A DNA stretch of 64,000 nt, from NCBI RefSeq assembly GCF_000261365.1, contig NZ_AJVC01000003.1:868001-932000 (forward strand), given 5' to 3'. A program made the translations under genes and the position numbers. Below are positions 35,393-47,955 of the stretch, piece after piece (positions within the stretch are counted from its first letter, which is position 1; every line of letters starts with the position of its first letter). The DNA is from Herbaspirillum sp. GW103 (GTDB lineage: Bacteria > Pseudomonadota > Gammaproteobacteria > Burkholderiales > Burkholderiaceae_D). The notes beneath the pieces are model-generated. The model saw nothing but the letters and a program-made list of their open reading frames with translations. It was not told where the DNA came from and did no database searches.

Positions 35393-36283
35393 TCAGGCCA
35401 GTTGCAGTTGTTCGGCCGTCACCAGGAACACCATGTCGTCCCCGGCGCTGGTGGTCAGCCAGGTCAGCTCCAGTTCCGGGAAGGCCGCTTCGGCGAAGGC
35501 GCGTTCGTTGCCGATCTCGACCACCAGTAGGCCCTCGGGCGTGAGGCGCTCGGCGGCACCGGCGACGATCTTGCGCACCAGGTCCATGCCATCCTCGCCC
35601 CCGGCCAGCGCCAGTTGCGGCTCGCGCAGGTATTCCTGGGGCAGCTTGGCCATGGAACCGGAATTCACATAGGGCGGATTGCTGATGATCAGATCGTACT
35701 TGCGCAGCGGCAGTTGCGTGTACAGGTCGGATTCGACCAGGTTGATGCGGTCTTGCAGCTGGTAGTCATCCACGTTCTTGCGCGCCACGGCCAGCGCATC
35801 GGCGGAGATGTCCACGGCATCGATCTGCGCATTCGGGAAGGCATCGGCCAGGAGAACAGGCAGGCAGCCGGAACCGGTGCACAGGTCCAGCGCGTTTTCG
35901 ATGGCTTCCGGGTCCTGGATCCAGGGCGAGAAATGCTGCGGAATCAGTTCGGCGATGAAGGAACGCGGCACGATCACGCGCTCATCGACGTAGAAGCGGT
36001 AAGCGCCTAGCCAGGCTTCATTGGTGATGTAGGCGGCCGGCACGCGGTCCTTGCTGCGGCTTTCGATGACGCGCATGACGGACGCGATTTCCTCAGGCAG
36101 CAAACGTGCATCGAGGAAGGGATCGAGCTGGTCCAGCGGCAGTTTGAGCGTATGCAGGATCAGGTAAGCCGCTTCATCCAGCGCATTGCTGCTGCCGTGG
36201 CCGAAGAACAGTTGTTCGGTGTTGAAGCGGGTCACGGCGTAGCGCAGCAGGTCGCGCACGGTGGCGAAATTGTTGGGGGTCAT
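35393..36283 (-). CDS. prmB: Ribosomal protein L3 N5-glutamine methyltransferase
   Basis: A SAM-dependent methyltransferase of 296 residues that modifies a glutamine of ribosomal protein L3. The SAM motif is ALDLCTGSGCLPVLLADAFP, and the catalytic motif is SNPPYVNSGSMAKLPQEYLREPQLAL. The start at 36283 has GAAGAGAAG upstream; longer reading adds 41 non-homologous residues. It follows dapE by 25 bp. Confidence 0.93.
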   Translation of the reverse strand: MTPNNFATVRDLLRYAVTRFNTEQLFFGHGSSNALDEAAYLILHTLKLPLDQLDPFLDARLLPEEIASVMRVIESRSKDRVPAAYITNEAWLGAYRFYVDERVIVPRSFIAELIPQHFSPWIQDPEAIENALDLCTGSGCLPVLLADAFPNAQIDAVDISADALAVARKNVDDYQLQDRINLVESDLYTQLPLRKYDLIISNPPYVNSGSMAKLPQEYLREPQLALAGGEDGMDLVRKIVAGAAERLTPEGLLVVEIGNERAFAEAAFPELELTWLTTSAGDDMVFLVTAEQLQLA

Positions 36284-36308
36284 GAGCTTCTCTTCAATGC
36301 GGCGGCGT

Positions 36309-37798
<1,490 letters not shown>

Positions 37799-37816
37799 GC
37801 TCATTCTCAAATACGA

Positions 37817-37847
37817 CGCCGCGCCGGACAGGACGACCGGCGCGGCG
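37817..37847 (-). repeat. Strong GC hairpin between dapD and yffB
   Basis: CGCCGCGCCGG (37817-37827) pairs perfectly with CCGGCGCGGCG (37837-37847), loop 9 nt. There is no T-run, so it probably affects mRNA stability or segmental expression within the operon rather than termination. Confidence 0.6.
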
Positions 37848-37887
37848 CGTGGGTGCTTCAGGACTTCAGGCAAGCCGCAGGACGGGA

Positions 37888-38721
37888 TTACTCGCCGCGC
37901 AGCAGTTCGTTGATGGACGTCTTGGAGCGGGTCTGGGCATCGACCTTCTTGACGATGATCGCAGCGTACAGGCTGTACTTGCCATCCTTGGAGGGCAGGT
38001 TGCCCGGCACCACCACCGAGCCCGCCGGCACGCGGCCGTAGTGCACTTCGCCGGTTTCGCGGTCATAGATCTTGGTCGACTGGCCGATGTAGACGCCCAT
38101 GGACAGCACCGAGTTTTCTTCGATGATGACGCCTTCGACCACTTCCGAACGGGCACCGATGAAGCAATTGTCTTCGATGATGACGGGGCCGGCCTGGACC
38201 GGCTCCAGCACGCCGCCGATGCCGACACCGCCAGACAAGTGAACATTCTTGCCGATCTGGGCAGCCGAACCGACGGTGGCCCAGGTGTCGACCATCGTGC
38301 CTTCATCGACGTAGGCGCCGATGTTGACGTAGGAGGGCATCAGCACCACGTTGCGGCCGATGAAGGAACCATGGCGGGCCACGGCAGGCGGCACCACGCG
38401 GAAGCCACCCTTGGCGAAATCTTCAGCGGTGTAGTTGGCGAACTTGGTGGGCACCTTGTCGTAGAACTGCGGGTAGCCGGTACCGGCCGACATCGGCACG
38501 TTGTCTTCCAGGCGGAAGGACAGCAGGATGGCTTTCTTCACCCATTGGTTGACTTCCCACTGGCCGACGCCTTGACGGTTGGCGACGCGCAGGGTGCCAT
38601 CGTTCAGGCCTGCGATCACTTCGGCCACCGCATTGCGGATGTCGGCCGGAGCGCTCTTGGGGGACAGGCTGGCGCGGTCTTCCCACGCCTGATCGATGAT
38701 TTGCTGAATGGACTGTGTCAT
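37888..38721 (-). CDS. dapD: 2,3,4,5-tetrahydropyridine-2,6-dicarboxylate N-succinyltransferase
   Basis: Succinylates tetrahydrodipicolinate in the diaminopimelate/lysine pathway. The 277-residue protein has an N-terminal helical domain and a left-handed beta-helix of hexapeptide repeats ([36 protein letters not shown]). The C-terminal region contains [21 protein letters not shown]. The ATG at 38721 is fixed by homology ([17 protein letters not shown]). It lies 56 bp downstream of dapC. Confidence 0.96.
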   Translation of the reverse strand: MTQSIQQIIDQAWEDRASLSPKSAPADIRNAVAEVIAGLNDGTLRVANRQGVGQWEVNQWVKKAILLSFRLEDNVPMSAGTGYPQFYDKVPTKFANYTAEDFAKGGFRVVPPAVARHGSFIGRNVVLMPSYVNIGAYVDEGTMVDTWATVGSAAQIGKNVHLSGGVGIGGVLEPVQAGPVIIEDNCFIGARSEVVEGVIIEENSVLSMGVYIGQSTKIYDRETGEVHYGRVPAGSVVVPGNLPSKDGKYSLYAAIIVKKVDAQTRSKTSINELLRGE

Positions 38722-38777
38722 GTTGGTATCTATGAACGGTTGGGTGAAAGGGGGGAATCTGGCTGCGCTGACAGGGC

Positions 38778-39989
38778 TTATGCCTGGCCGGCCAGTTTCT
38801 TGGTGAAGGCGACGATGCGTTGCGCCGCCTCCAGGCATTCTTCGACTTCGGCCACCAGCGCCATGCGGATGCGACCGGCACCCGGATTGACGCCATGCGC
38901 CTCGCGCGCCAGGTAGCTGCCGGGCAGTACCGTGACATTATATTCGGCGTACAGACGTTGGGCGAATTCGGTGTCGCTGATATTGACCAGCTTGTCGACC
39001 TTGGCCCACAGGTAGAAGGCTGCATCGGGCAAGGCGACGTCCATCACTTCTTGCAGCAGCGGGGTGACCTGCGAGAACTTGGTGACGTACTTGGCGATGT
39101 TGTCCTGGACGTGGGTCTCGTCCTGCCAGGCCAGCACGGAAGCGGCCTGGATCACCGGGCTCATGGCCGCGCCGTGATAGGTGCGGTAGAGCAGGAATTT
39201 CTTGAGGATGGCGGCGTCGCCTGCCACGAAGCCCGAGCGCATGCCCGGCACGTTGGAGCGCTTGGACAGGCTGGAGAAGGAAATCAGGTTGCGATAGTCG
39301 CGGCCCAGGAGGCGGGCGGCCTGCATGCCGCCCAGCGGCGGATCCTGCTTGAAGTAGATCTCGGAATAGCATTCGTCGGAGGCGATCACGAAGCCATAGC
39401 GATCCGACAGGGCGAACAGTTCCTTCCAGTCTTCCAGCGTCAGCACGGCACCGGTGGGGTTGCCGGGCGAGCAGACGAACAGCAGCTGTACGCGTTCCCA
39501 CACCTCCTGAGGCACCTGGCTGAAATCGGGCGCAAAGTTGCGCGCCGGGTCCGAATTGACGAAGTAGGGCTCGGCACCGGCCAGGTAGGCCGAGCCTTCA
39601 TAGATCTGGTAGAACGGGTTGGGGCACATCACCAGCGCGCCCGGACGGGTCGGATCGACCACGGTCTGGGTCAGCGAGAACAGCGCCTCGCGCGAGCCGA
39701 TCACCGGCAGGATCTCGGTGGCCGGGTCCGGGCGCGGGATGTCGTAACGCTTTTGCAGCCAGTCGGCGATCGCGCCGCGCAGGGCGTCGCTGCCCAGGGT
39801 GGCCGGATACGAGGCCAGACCGGACAGGTTGTCCGTCAGCGCCTGCTGGATGAAGGCGGGCGTGGGGTGCTTGGGCTCGCCGATGCCCAGGCTGATCGGG
39901 CGATAGGCCGGGTCGGGCGTGATGCCGGCGAAGAGCTTCTTGAGCTTTTCGAAGGGATAGGGCTGCAGTTTGTCGAGTAGGGGATTCAC
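38778..39989 (-). CDS. dapC: Succinyldiaminopimelate transaminase
   Basis: A PLP-dependent class I aminotransferase of 403 residues that makes N-succinyl-LL-DAP. Landmarks are [22 protein letters not shown], the [19 protein letters not shown] loop, the PLP-lysine stretch [20 protein letters not shown], and [17 protein letters not shown]. It starts with GTG at 39989. It is first in dapC-dapD-yffB-dapE-prmB-yheS, with a promoter about 90 bp upstream. Confidence 0.94.
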   Translation of the reverse strand: MNPLLDKLQPYPFEKLKKLFAGITPDPAYRPISLGIGEPKHPTPAFIQQALTDNLSGLASYPATLGSDALRGAIADWLQKRYDIPRPDPATEILPVIGSREALFSLTQTVVDPTRPGALVMCPNPFYQIYEGSAYLAGAEPYFVNSDPARNFAPDFSQVPQEVWERVQLLFVCSPGNPTGAVLTLEDWKELFALSDRYGFVIASDECYSEIYFKQDPPLGGMQAARLLGRDYRNLISFSSLSKRSNVPGMRSGFVAGDAAILKKFLLYRTYHGAAMSPVIQAASVLAWQDETHVQDNIAKYVTKFSQVTPLLQEVMDVALPDAAFYLWAKVDKLVNISDTEFAQRLYAEYNVTVLPGSYLAREAHGVNPGAGRIRMALVAEVEECLEAAQRIVAFTKKLAGQA

Positions 39990-40082
39990 GTCGCTGGACT
40001 GGAGTAAAGCTTTCCGGGCCAGCGTCTCGCGAGGGCGTCAGCGAGATCGGGCGGCCACGGCAAAGGGCTGGGAAAGCTTGCG

Positions 40083-40111
40083 ATTATACCGTCATTTGAC
40101 GGCATTGCCGT
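40083..40111 (-). promoter_or_regulatory. dapC promoter with overlapping palindromes
   Basis: On the minus strand a perfect TATAAT (40083-40088) lies about 95 bp upstream of dapC. Just upstream are CCGTCA-TT-TGACGG (40089-40102) and the overlapping ACGGCA-T-TGCCGT (40099-40111). These occupy the -10/-35 spacer, so a repressor could block the promoter. The -35 itself is weak. Confidence 0.55.
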
Positions 40112-40173
40112 GCTCTGGCAGCGCGAGCCGGCCTGTTCAAGGTGTTCAAGGTGGTGGGCCCGCTGGCGCCACC

Positions 40174-40232
40174 GGCAAGCCTGCCGCCCCCGCCAGGCTT
40201 GCCTGTGCGGGCAGGTCATCGCCCGCACAGGC
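40174..40232. repeat. Twin perfect hairpins upstream of smc
   Basis: GGCAAGCCTG (40174-40183) pairs with CAGGCTTGCC (40194-40203). GCCTGTGCGGGC (40201-40212) pairs with GCCCGCACAGGC (40221-40232). The two stems of 10 and 12 bp share bases 40201-40203. No T-run follows. They lie between divergent genes, so neither is a terminator of a flanking gene. Confidence 0.65.
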
Positions 40233-40464
40233 TGATGCTGAGCGTGAAGTTTCTGATTCCATCACATCGAAATGAAGAAATGGACTTTCCACCGGGGGTG
40301 CCCGGCATGGCCTTTTCACGGGCGGTGAGTGCATCGACCAAAGGGGCGGGAACAGGCAATCTGGCGCGGTTTTTGGTCTTGCCGGGGCCGCGCGATGTTA
40401 TGATACCGCCCGTTCCGGAAGCAAAAATCCTGCTTCCTCCTAACTGATTCAATTTGTCGATAAC

Positions 40465-43400
40465 GTGCGTCTAACTTCCATCAAATTATCCGGATTCAAG
40501 TCCTTCGTCGAGCCTACGCATTTTCAGGTTCCGGGGCAGCTGGTCGGGGTGGTCGGGCCCAATGGCTGCGGCAAATCCAACATCATCGATGCCGTGCGCT
40601 GGGTCCTGGGCGAATCCAAGGCCTCCGAGCTGCGCGGCGAGTCGATGCAGGACGTCATCTTCAACGGCTCCACCCACCGCAAGCCGGCCGGGCGCGCCTC
40701 GGTCGAACTGGTATTCGACAATTCCGCCGGCAAGGCCGCCGGACAGTGGGGCCAGTACGCCGAAATCGCCGTCAAGCGCACGCTGACCCGCGATGGCACG
40801 TCCTCCTACTACATCAACAACCAGTCGGTACGTCGTCGCGACATCCAGGACATCTTCCTCGGCACCGGCCTGGGCCCGCGCGCCTACGCCATCATCGGGC
40901 AGGGCATGATCTCGCGCATCATCGAGGCGCGTCCTGAAGAGCTGCGCATCTTCCTGGAAGAAGCGGCGGGTGTCTCGAAGTACAAGGAGCGCCGCCGCGA
41001 GACCGAGAACCGCCTGCACGACACCACCGAAAACCTGACGCGCCTGGAAGACATCCTGCGCGAACTGAACGCCAATCTGGAAAAACTGGAAGCCCAGGCC
41101 GCCGTGGCCAAGAAATTCCACGAGTTGCAGAACGACCAGGAAGAAAAGCAGAAACTGCTCTGGCTGCTGCGCAAGAATGAGGCCAAAGCCGAGCAGGAGC
41201 GCTTCTTCAAGGAAATCGAGCGCGCCCAGATCGACCTGGAAGAGCAGACCGCCAAGCTGCGCCACGTCGAAACCGAACTGGAACACATGCGCCAGGCGCA
41301 CTACGCCGCCGGCGACCGCCTGCACCAGGCGCAAGGCCACCTGTACCAGACCAATTCCGAGATCGGCAGCCTGGAAGCGCAGATCAAGTTCGTCATCGAA
41401 TCGCGCAATCGCCTGCAAGCGCAGCTGAACTCGCTGGGCGCGCAGTGCGACCAGTGGCAGCGCCAGGGCACGCAGCAGCAGGAAGAACTGGCTGAAGCGG
41501 AAATCCAGCTGGAAGAATTCGGCATGCGCGTGGAGCAGGCCCAGCACGCCGTGCAGGACACCAGCGACCGCCTGCCTTCGCTGGAGGCGGCCTGGCGCGA
41601 GTCGCAGCTCAAGACCACCGAATCGCGCGGCAAGATCATGCAGGTGCAGCAGCAGATCGAACTGCAATCGACGCACCAGCGCAATGCTTCCAACATCCTC
41701 TCCGGCCTGGCCGCGCGCCGCGAACGCCTGATGCAGGAAAAGAACGGTATGGCCCTGCCCGACGAGACGCACCTGTCCAACCTGCGCATGCAGCTGGAAG
41801 AAAAGCAGGCTTCGCTGGAAGAGGCCAGCATGTACCTGGAAGAGGCGCAGGAGCAGTTGCCGCGCCTGGAAGAAGAGCGCCGCACCGCTCAGGAACTGGT
41901 CAGCAAGGAAACCTCGGCCAATGCCCAGCTGGAAGCCCGTCTGACGGCCCTGAAGCAATTGCAGGAAAGCGTGCAGGCCCAGGGCAAGGTGCAGCCCTGG
42001 CTGGAAAAGCACGGCCTGGCTGAACTGCCGCGCCTGTGGCAGAAGCTGCACATCGAATCCGGCTGGGAAACCGCGCTGGAAGCGGTGCTGCGCGAGCGCA
42101 TGTCGGCCCTGGAAATGTCCAACCTGGACTGGGCCAAGGCTTTCTTCAGCGATGCCCCCCCGGCCAAGCTGGCGCTGTACGCGCCCAACGCCGGCCTGGC
42201 CCAGCCTGAAGCCCAGCCGGTGGCGGGCCTGAAGCCCTTCGTGACGCTGCTGCAGTTGAACGATCCGGGCCTGCGCGCCCTGATGAACGACTGGCTCAAC
42301 CACATCTACATCGCCGACGACACCGCCACCGCCTTTGCCGAGCGTGCCAAGCTGCCGCTGGGTGGGCTCTTCGTGACGCGCCAGGGCCATGTGGTCAGCA
42401 ATTCCAGCGTGCGTTTCTATGCCTCCGACTCGGAGCAGGATGGCATGCTGGCGCGCCAGCAGGAAATCGAGAACATCACCAAGCAGCAACGCGCACAAGC
42501 GATGCTGGCCGAGGAAGCCAAGGGCCGCGCCGTGCGCGCCGAGGCAGCCTTGTCGGGCGCATCGCAGCGCCTGCAGGAACTGCGCCAGCGCGTCAATTCG
42601 CTCACGCAATCGGCCCACAGCCTGCAGATCGAGGTCATGAAGCTGGCCGAGGTGCAGGAGCGCTTCAACCAGCGCAGTACCCAGATCGCCACCGATCTGG
42701 AAGAAATCGGCATGCAGGAAGCCGAGCAGCAGCAGGTGCAGGCCGAATCCGAGGCCCGCTTTGAAGCACTGGACATCGAACTGGCCGAACTGCAGGAGCA
42801 GCACGAGAACGGCCAGACCGATTACCTCAACAAGGAACAGCAGCTCAACGACGCCCGCACCCGCCTGCGCGAGCTGGAGCGTGCCGCCCAGGAAACCGAA
42901 TTCGCCGAGAAGTCGCATCGCAACAAGATCGAGGAATTGAAGCGCGGTATCGCCACTGCACTGGAACAGGCGGCGCAACTGTTTGCCAGCATGCAGCAAG
43001 GCTCGCTGGAACTGGAAAGCCTGGATGACCAGGCGGCCCAGGCCGGTCTGCAGGAACTGCTGGATCGCCGCAGCGAACAGGAACGCGCCCTGGCCGATGC
43101 CCGTCACGAGCTCGATCAACTGTCGCAGCAACTTCGTTCACATGAAGAATCGCGCATGCAGGCGGAGCGCAGCTTGCAGCCCCAGCGTGACCGCATCACC
43201 GAACTGCAACTGAAGGAACAGGCCGCGCGCCTGAACCAGGAACAGTTCTCGGAAGCCCTGGCCCAGACGCAGGCCGACGAGGCTGCCCTGTCGGAAAAAC
43301 TGACCAGCGACATGCGCCCGTCCTACCTGCAAGGCGAAGTGACCCGCCTGACCAACGCCATCGCGGCGCTGGGCGCGGTCAACCTGGCTGCGCTGGACGA

Positions 43401-43995
43401 ACTGGCGACCGCATCCGAGCGCAAGCACTTCCTCGATGCCCAGCACGCCGACCTGAACGAAGCCATTACCACGCTGCAAGATGCGATCCACAAGATCGAC
43501 ATGGAAACCCGCGACCTGCTGCAGGATACCTTCGACAAGGTGAATCACCACTTCTCCGAACTGTTCCCGGTACTCTTCGGCGGTGGCCAGGCCAAGCTCA
43601 TCATGACCGGCGACGAGATCCTCGATTCCGGCGTGCAGGTCATGGCCCAGCCGCCAGGCAAGAAGAACGCCACGATTCACCTGCTCTCCGGTGGCGAAAA
43701 GGCGCTCACTGCAACGGCGCTGGTGTTCTCGATGTTCCAGCTGAACCCGGCCCCGTTCTGTTTGCTCGACGAAGTGGATGCGCCGCTGGACGACGCCAAC
43801 ACCGAGCGCTTCGCCAACATGGTCAAGCGCATGTCGGATCACACCCAGTTCCTCTTCATCTCCCACAACAAGATCGCCATGGAAATGGCGCAGCAGTTGA
43901 TCGGGGTGACCATGCAGGAACAGGGCGTCTCCCGCATCGTGGCGGTGGACATGGAGTCGGCCGCCAACTTCTCCAGCGCCGAGCAGGCCGCCTGA
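40465..43995 (+). CDS. smc: Chromosome segregation protein SMC
   Basis: A 1176-residue SMC ATPase that compacts and segregates the chromosome. N-terminal head with Walker A GPNGCGKSNIIDAVRWVLG; two long coiled coils (about 170-490 and 670-1010) rich in Glu/Gln; a hinge in between (about 500-665; GWETALEAVL, then SNSSVRFYASD); C-terminal head with signature LLSGGEKALTATALVFSMF and Walker B CLLDEVDAPLDDANTERF. It begins with GTG (RLTSIKLSGFKSFVEPT). Long antisense frames here are shadows. Confidence 0.97.
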   Translation: MRLTSIKLSGFKSFVEPTHFQVPGQLVGVVGPNGCGKSNIIDAVRWVLGESKASELRGESMQDVIFNGSTHRKPAGRASVELVFDNSAGKAAGQWGQYAEIAVKRTLTRDGTSSYYINNQSVRRRDIQDIFLGTGLGPRAYAIIGQGMISRIIEARPEELRIFLEEAAGVSKYKERRRETENRLHDTTENLTRLEDILRELNANLEKLEAQAAVAKKFHELQNDQEEKQKLLWLLRKNEAKAEQERFFKEIERAQIDLEEQTAKLRHVETELEHMRQAHYAAGDRLHQAQGHLYQTNSEIGSLEAQIKFVIESRNRLQAQLNSLGAQCDQWQRQGTQQQEELAEAEIQLEEFGMRVEQAQHAVQDTSDRLPSLEAAWRESQLKTTESRGKIMQVQQQIELQSTHQRNASNILSGLAARRERLMQEKNGMALPDETHLSNLRMQLEEKQASLEEASMYLEEAQEQLPRLEEERRTAQELVSKETSANAQLEARLTALKQLQESVQAQGKVQPWLEKHGLAELPRLWQKLHIESGWETALEAVLRERMSALEMSNLDWAKAFFSDAPPAKLALYAPNAGLAQPEAQPVAGLKPFVTLLQLNDPGLRALMNDWLNHIYIADDTATAFAERAKLPLGGLFVTRQGHVVSNSSVRFYASDSEQDGMLARQQEIENITKQQRAQAMLAEEAKGRAVRAEAALSGASQRLQELRQRVNSLTQSAHSLQIEVMKLAEVQERFNQRSTQIATDLEEIGMQEAEQQQVQAESEARFEALDIELAELQEQHENGQTDYLNKEQQLNDARTRLRELERAAQETEFAEKSHRNKIEELKRGIATALEQAAQLFASMQQGSLELESLDDQAAQAGLQELLDRRSEQERALADARHELDQLSQQLRSHEESRMQAERSLQPQRDRITELQLKEQAARLNQEQFSEALAQTQADEAALSEKLTSDMRPSYLQGEVTRLTNAIAALGAVNLAALDELATASERKHFLDAQHADLNEAITTLQDAIHKIDMETRDLLQDTFDKVNHHFSELFPVLFGGGQAKLIMTGDEILDSGVQVMAQPPGKKNATIHLLSGGEKALTATALVFSMFQLNPAPFCLLDEVDAPLDDANTERFANMVKRMSDHTQFLFISHNKIAMEMAQQLIGVTMQEQGVSRIVAVDMESAANFSSAEQAA

Positions 43996-44030
43996 TGACT
44001 TGTGCAGCAGTGGCCCGGGGCTTTGTCGGC

Positions 44031-44059
44031 TTGACAAGCAGGGGGTGTGACCGTACCCT
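44031..44059 (+). promoter_or_regulatory. Candidate promoter upstream of zipA
   Basis: TTGACA (44031-44036), 17 bp, TACCCT (44054-44059). The -35 is perfect and the -10 weak. Transcription from here would give a ~335-nt leader containing the hairpins at 44188-44273. Confidence 0.4.
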
Positions 44060-44187
44060 GAAAACCTTGCCGGCCAGCCCGGAGCGGGCGCAGGCCACAG
44101 CTGGAACCGTACTGATTCGGCCCCCACGGGCCATGGAAAAATAACAATATCTTGACCGCGCACTTGCCGTACCCGATCCGTTCGATT

Positions 44188-44273
44188 CACCTGCATGGCT
44201 CCCGTGGAGCCGAGGCCGGTGCAGGTGCCTGCCAGCGCTGCGGCAGCACCGACGGATGGCCGCCAGAGCGGCC
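44188..44273 (+). ncRNA. Candidate structured leader RNA upstream of zipA
   Basis: CACCTGCA (44188-44195) pairs with TGCAGGTG (44220-44227), enclosing a second perfect stem GGCTCC/GGAGCC (44197-44211). A third stem CTGCC/GGCAG spans 44229-44246, and GGCCGC/GCGGCC forms a fourth (44258-44273). Alternative pairings exist, for example GCAG with CTGC at 44221-44232. None has a T-run. Whether it is transcribed or functional is unknown. Confidence 0.35.
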
Positions 44274-44402
44274 CGCGCGGTTCAGGCTTTCTTGGATTGA
44301 TAGGAATCGGATTTCTTCGATGAGCAGCTCTTCCCAGCCGACCATGCCACGCGGCGCCCATGATGGCGCCCTCCAGCCCGCCAGCCTGAAAGGTCGTGCA
44401 GC

Positions 44403-45734
44403 ATGATGATGGATCTCCAGACCAGCCTGATCATTCTTGGCGGCGTCTTCGTCGCCGGGGTCATCACCTACAACAAGTGGCAGGAGCACAAGGCGCGCAA
44501 GACCGTGGAGCGCGCCTTTTCTTCGTCGCACGATGACGTGCTGATGTCGCCGGATGAACCCGCTACCGCTGAGCCAGTCTTCGTAGCGCCGGTGGGCGAG
44601 CGCACCGCACCTGCTGCGCGCATGGCCGAGCCAAGCCTCGAACCCGATGCCGAGCGTGCCGAACCTTCGCTGTATGAGCTGCCCGAGCGCAAACCGGTCC
44701 CCGCACCCGTGAAGGCCTACCAGGAACAGGCCGGGTTCGAGCCGCGTGAACCCTTCCTGGGAGATCCGCCGGCGCCCACCCCGGCCGGCGCCGCCGCCGA
44801 TGACGCTGTGCTCGGCGACGCCCTGGCGCAGGCACCGCAATCGACGGTGGCCCAGATCATCGCCGGGGCCGAAGAGCAGGGCGAGGCCGTTCCGGCCTTC
44901 ACGCCGCCGCCCGAAATGCAGGCGCGCCTGGCGCCCAAGCGCGAGCTGCCTGTGGACGAACTGATCGACTGCAACATCCCCATCGGCCTGGACAACCCGC
45001 TGCGCGGCGAAAAGCTGCTGCCGATGCTGCAGGGTCTGCGCCATGTCGGCAACAAGCCGGTGCACTTCATCGGCCGCACCACCGAGGGGGAATGGGAAGC
45101 CATCACCCATGGCAGCATCTACAACGCCTTGCTGGCCGGTGCGCAACTGGCCAATCGCAGCAATGCCATCAACGAACTCGAATATTCGGAACTGGTCATG
45201 CGCCTGCGCGACCTGACCGATTCGCTGTCGGGCGAGCCGGAATTGCCGGACATGCCCGACGTCATCCGTACCGCCCAGGCGCTGCACCAGTTCATCATCG
45301 ACCATGATGCGCAGCTGTCGGTGAACGTGCGCTCGCAAGGGGCCCCGTGGAGCCTGGCGACCCTGCTGGCGGCATTGACCCGTCAGGGCTTCGATCGCCG
45401 CACCGAAGGCTATCTGGTGATGCAGGATGGCGAAGGTGAAGTGCTCTTCGCGCTCTCCACCAATGCCACTCCGACCGACGAAACCACCGACCGCCTCACG
45501 CTGTTGCTGGACGTGCCCCGCGTGGCGCCGTCGCGCGATGGCTACGGTGCCTTGGTGGCCTGCGCCAGGTCGCTATCGGCGCGTCTGGGCGGCGTCATCG
45601 TCGATGACAGCGATCAGCCGCTGACCGATGAAGCGCTTTCTGATATCGCCGAACAGGTGGCCGCGTTCTACAGCGCCATGGAATCGGCCGAGATTCCGGC
45701 CGGCTCCACCCGCGCCTTGCGCCTGTTCAGCTAA
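44403..45734 (+). CDS. zipA: Cell division protein ZipA
   Basis: Anchors FtsZ at the division septum. The 443-residue protein has one N-terminal transmembrane helix (about 5-22, TSLIILGGVFVAGVITY) and a basic cytoplasmic start (KWQEHKARK). A long Pro/Ala/Glu-rich linker (about 35-190) follows. The C-terminal FtsZ-binding fold (about 240-440) ends RVAPSRDGYGALVACARSLS and LTDEALSDIAEQVAAFYSAME. Gene order smc-zipA-ligA is conserved in betaproteobacteria. Three ATGs in a row (44403, 44406, 44409) are possible starts. Confidence 0.88.
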   Translation: MMMDLQTSLIILGGVFVAGVITYNKWQEHKARKTVERAFSSSHDDVLMSPDEPATAEPVFVAPVGERTAPAARMAEPSLEPDAERAEPSLYELPERKPVPAPVKAYQEQAGFEPREPFLGDPPAPTPAGAAADDAVLGDALAQAPQSTVAQIIAGAEEQGEAVPAFTPPPEMQARLAPKRELPVDELIDCNIPIGLDNPLRGEKLLPMLQGLRHVGNKPVHFIGRTTEGEWEAITHGSIYNALLAGAQLANRSNAINELEYSELVMRLRDLTDSLSGEPELPDMPDVIRTAQALHQFIIDHDAQLSVNVRSQGAPWSLATLLAALTRQGFDRRTEGYLVMQDGEGEVLFALSTNATPTDETTDRLTLLLDVPRVAPSRDGYGALVACARSLSARLGGVIVDDSDQPLTDEALSDIAEQVAAFYSAMESAEIPAGSTRALRLFS

Positions 45735-47831
<2,097 letters not shown>

Positions 47832-47859
47832 TTGCCTTGTCTTTTTATTCATATACAAT
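47832..47859 (+). promoter_or_regulatory. Candidate galU promoter
   Basis: TTGCCT (47832-47837), 16 bp, TACAAT (47854-47859). It starts one base after the ligA stop and lies about 97 bp before galU. Confidence 0.6.
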
Positions 47860-47870
47860 GCCGCCCGTAT

Positions 47871-47893
47871 GCAGTCCCGCACGCGGGGACTGC
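47871..47893 (+). other. Hairpin in the galU leader
   Basis: GCAGTCCC pairs with GGGACTGC around a 7-nt loop near the predicted transcript 5' end. It is followed by a CAA-rich unstructured stretch (47909-47936), a composition that often favours ribosome loading. No T-run, so not a terminator. Confidence 0.45.
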
Positions 47894-47955
47894 GCTGCGG
47901 GTTAGTCAGCATAACAACATAACAACACAACAAGACCCATCTTTACCTCGGAGTC

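Larger units (their letters stand above)
39990..40464. other. Divergent dapC/smc intergenic region
   Basis: These 475 bp hold no convincing gene. They contain the dapC promoter with overlapping palindromes (40083-40111) and two long perfect hairpins (40174-40232). A TATGAT (40399-40404) could be the smc -10, without a clear -35. The second half of the region contains no recognisable coding. Confidence 0.5.
43996..44402. other. smc-zipA intergenic region with tandem hairpins
   Basis: An unusually long 407-bp spacer in an otherwise tight gene cluster. A perfect TTGACA lies at 44031-44036, and hairpins cluster at 44188-44273. No open frame with family resemblance is seen. Confidence 0.5.

Noticed and set aside
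40486..43131. 881-codon minus-strand frame opposite smc
   Set aside because: Shadow of the smc coiled coil; Leu/Gln/Gly-rich with no domain.
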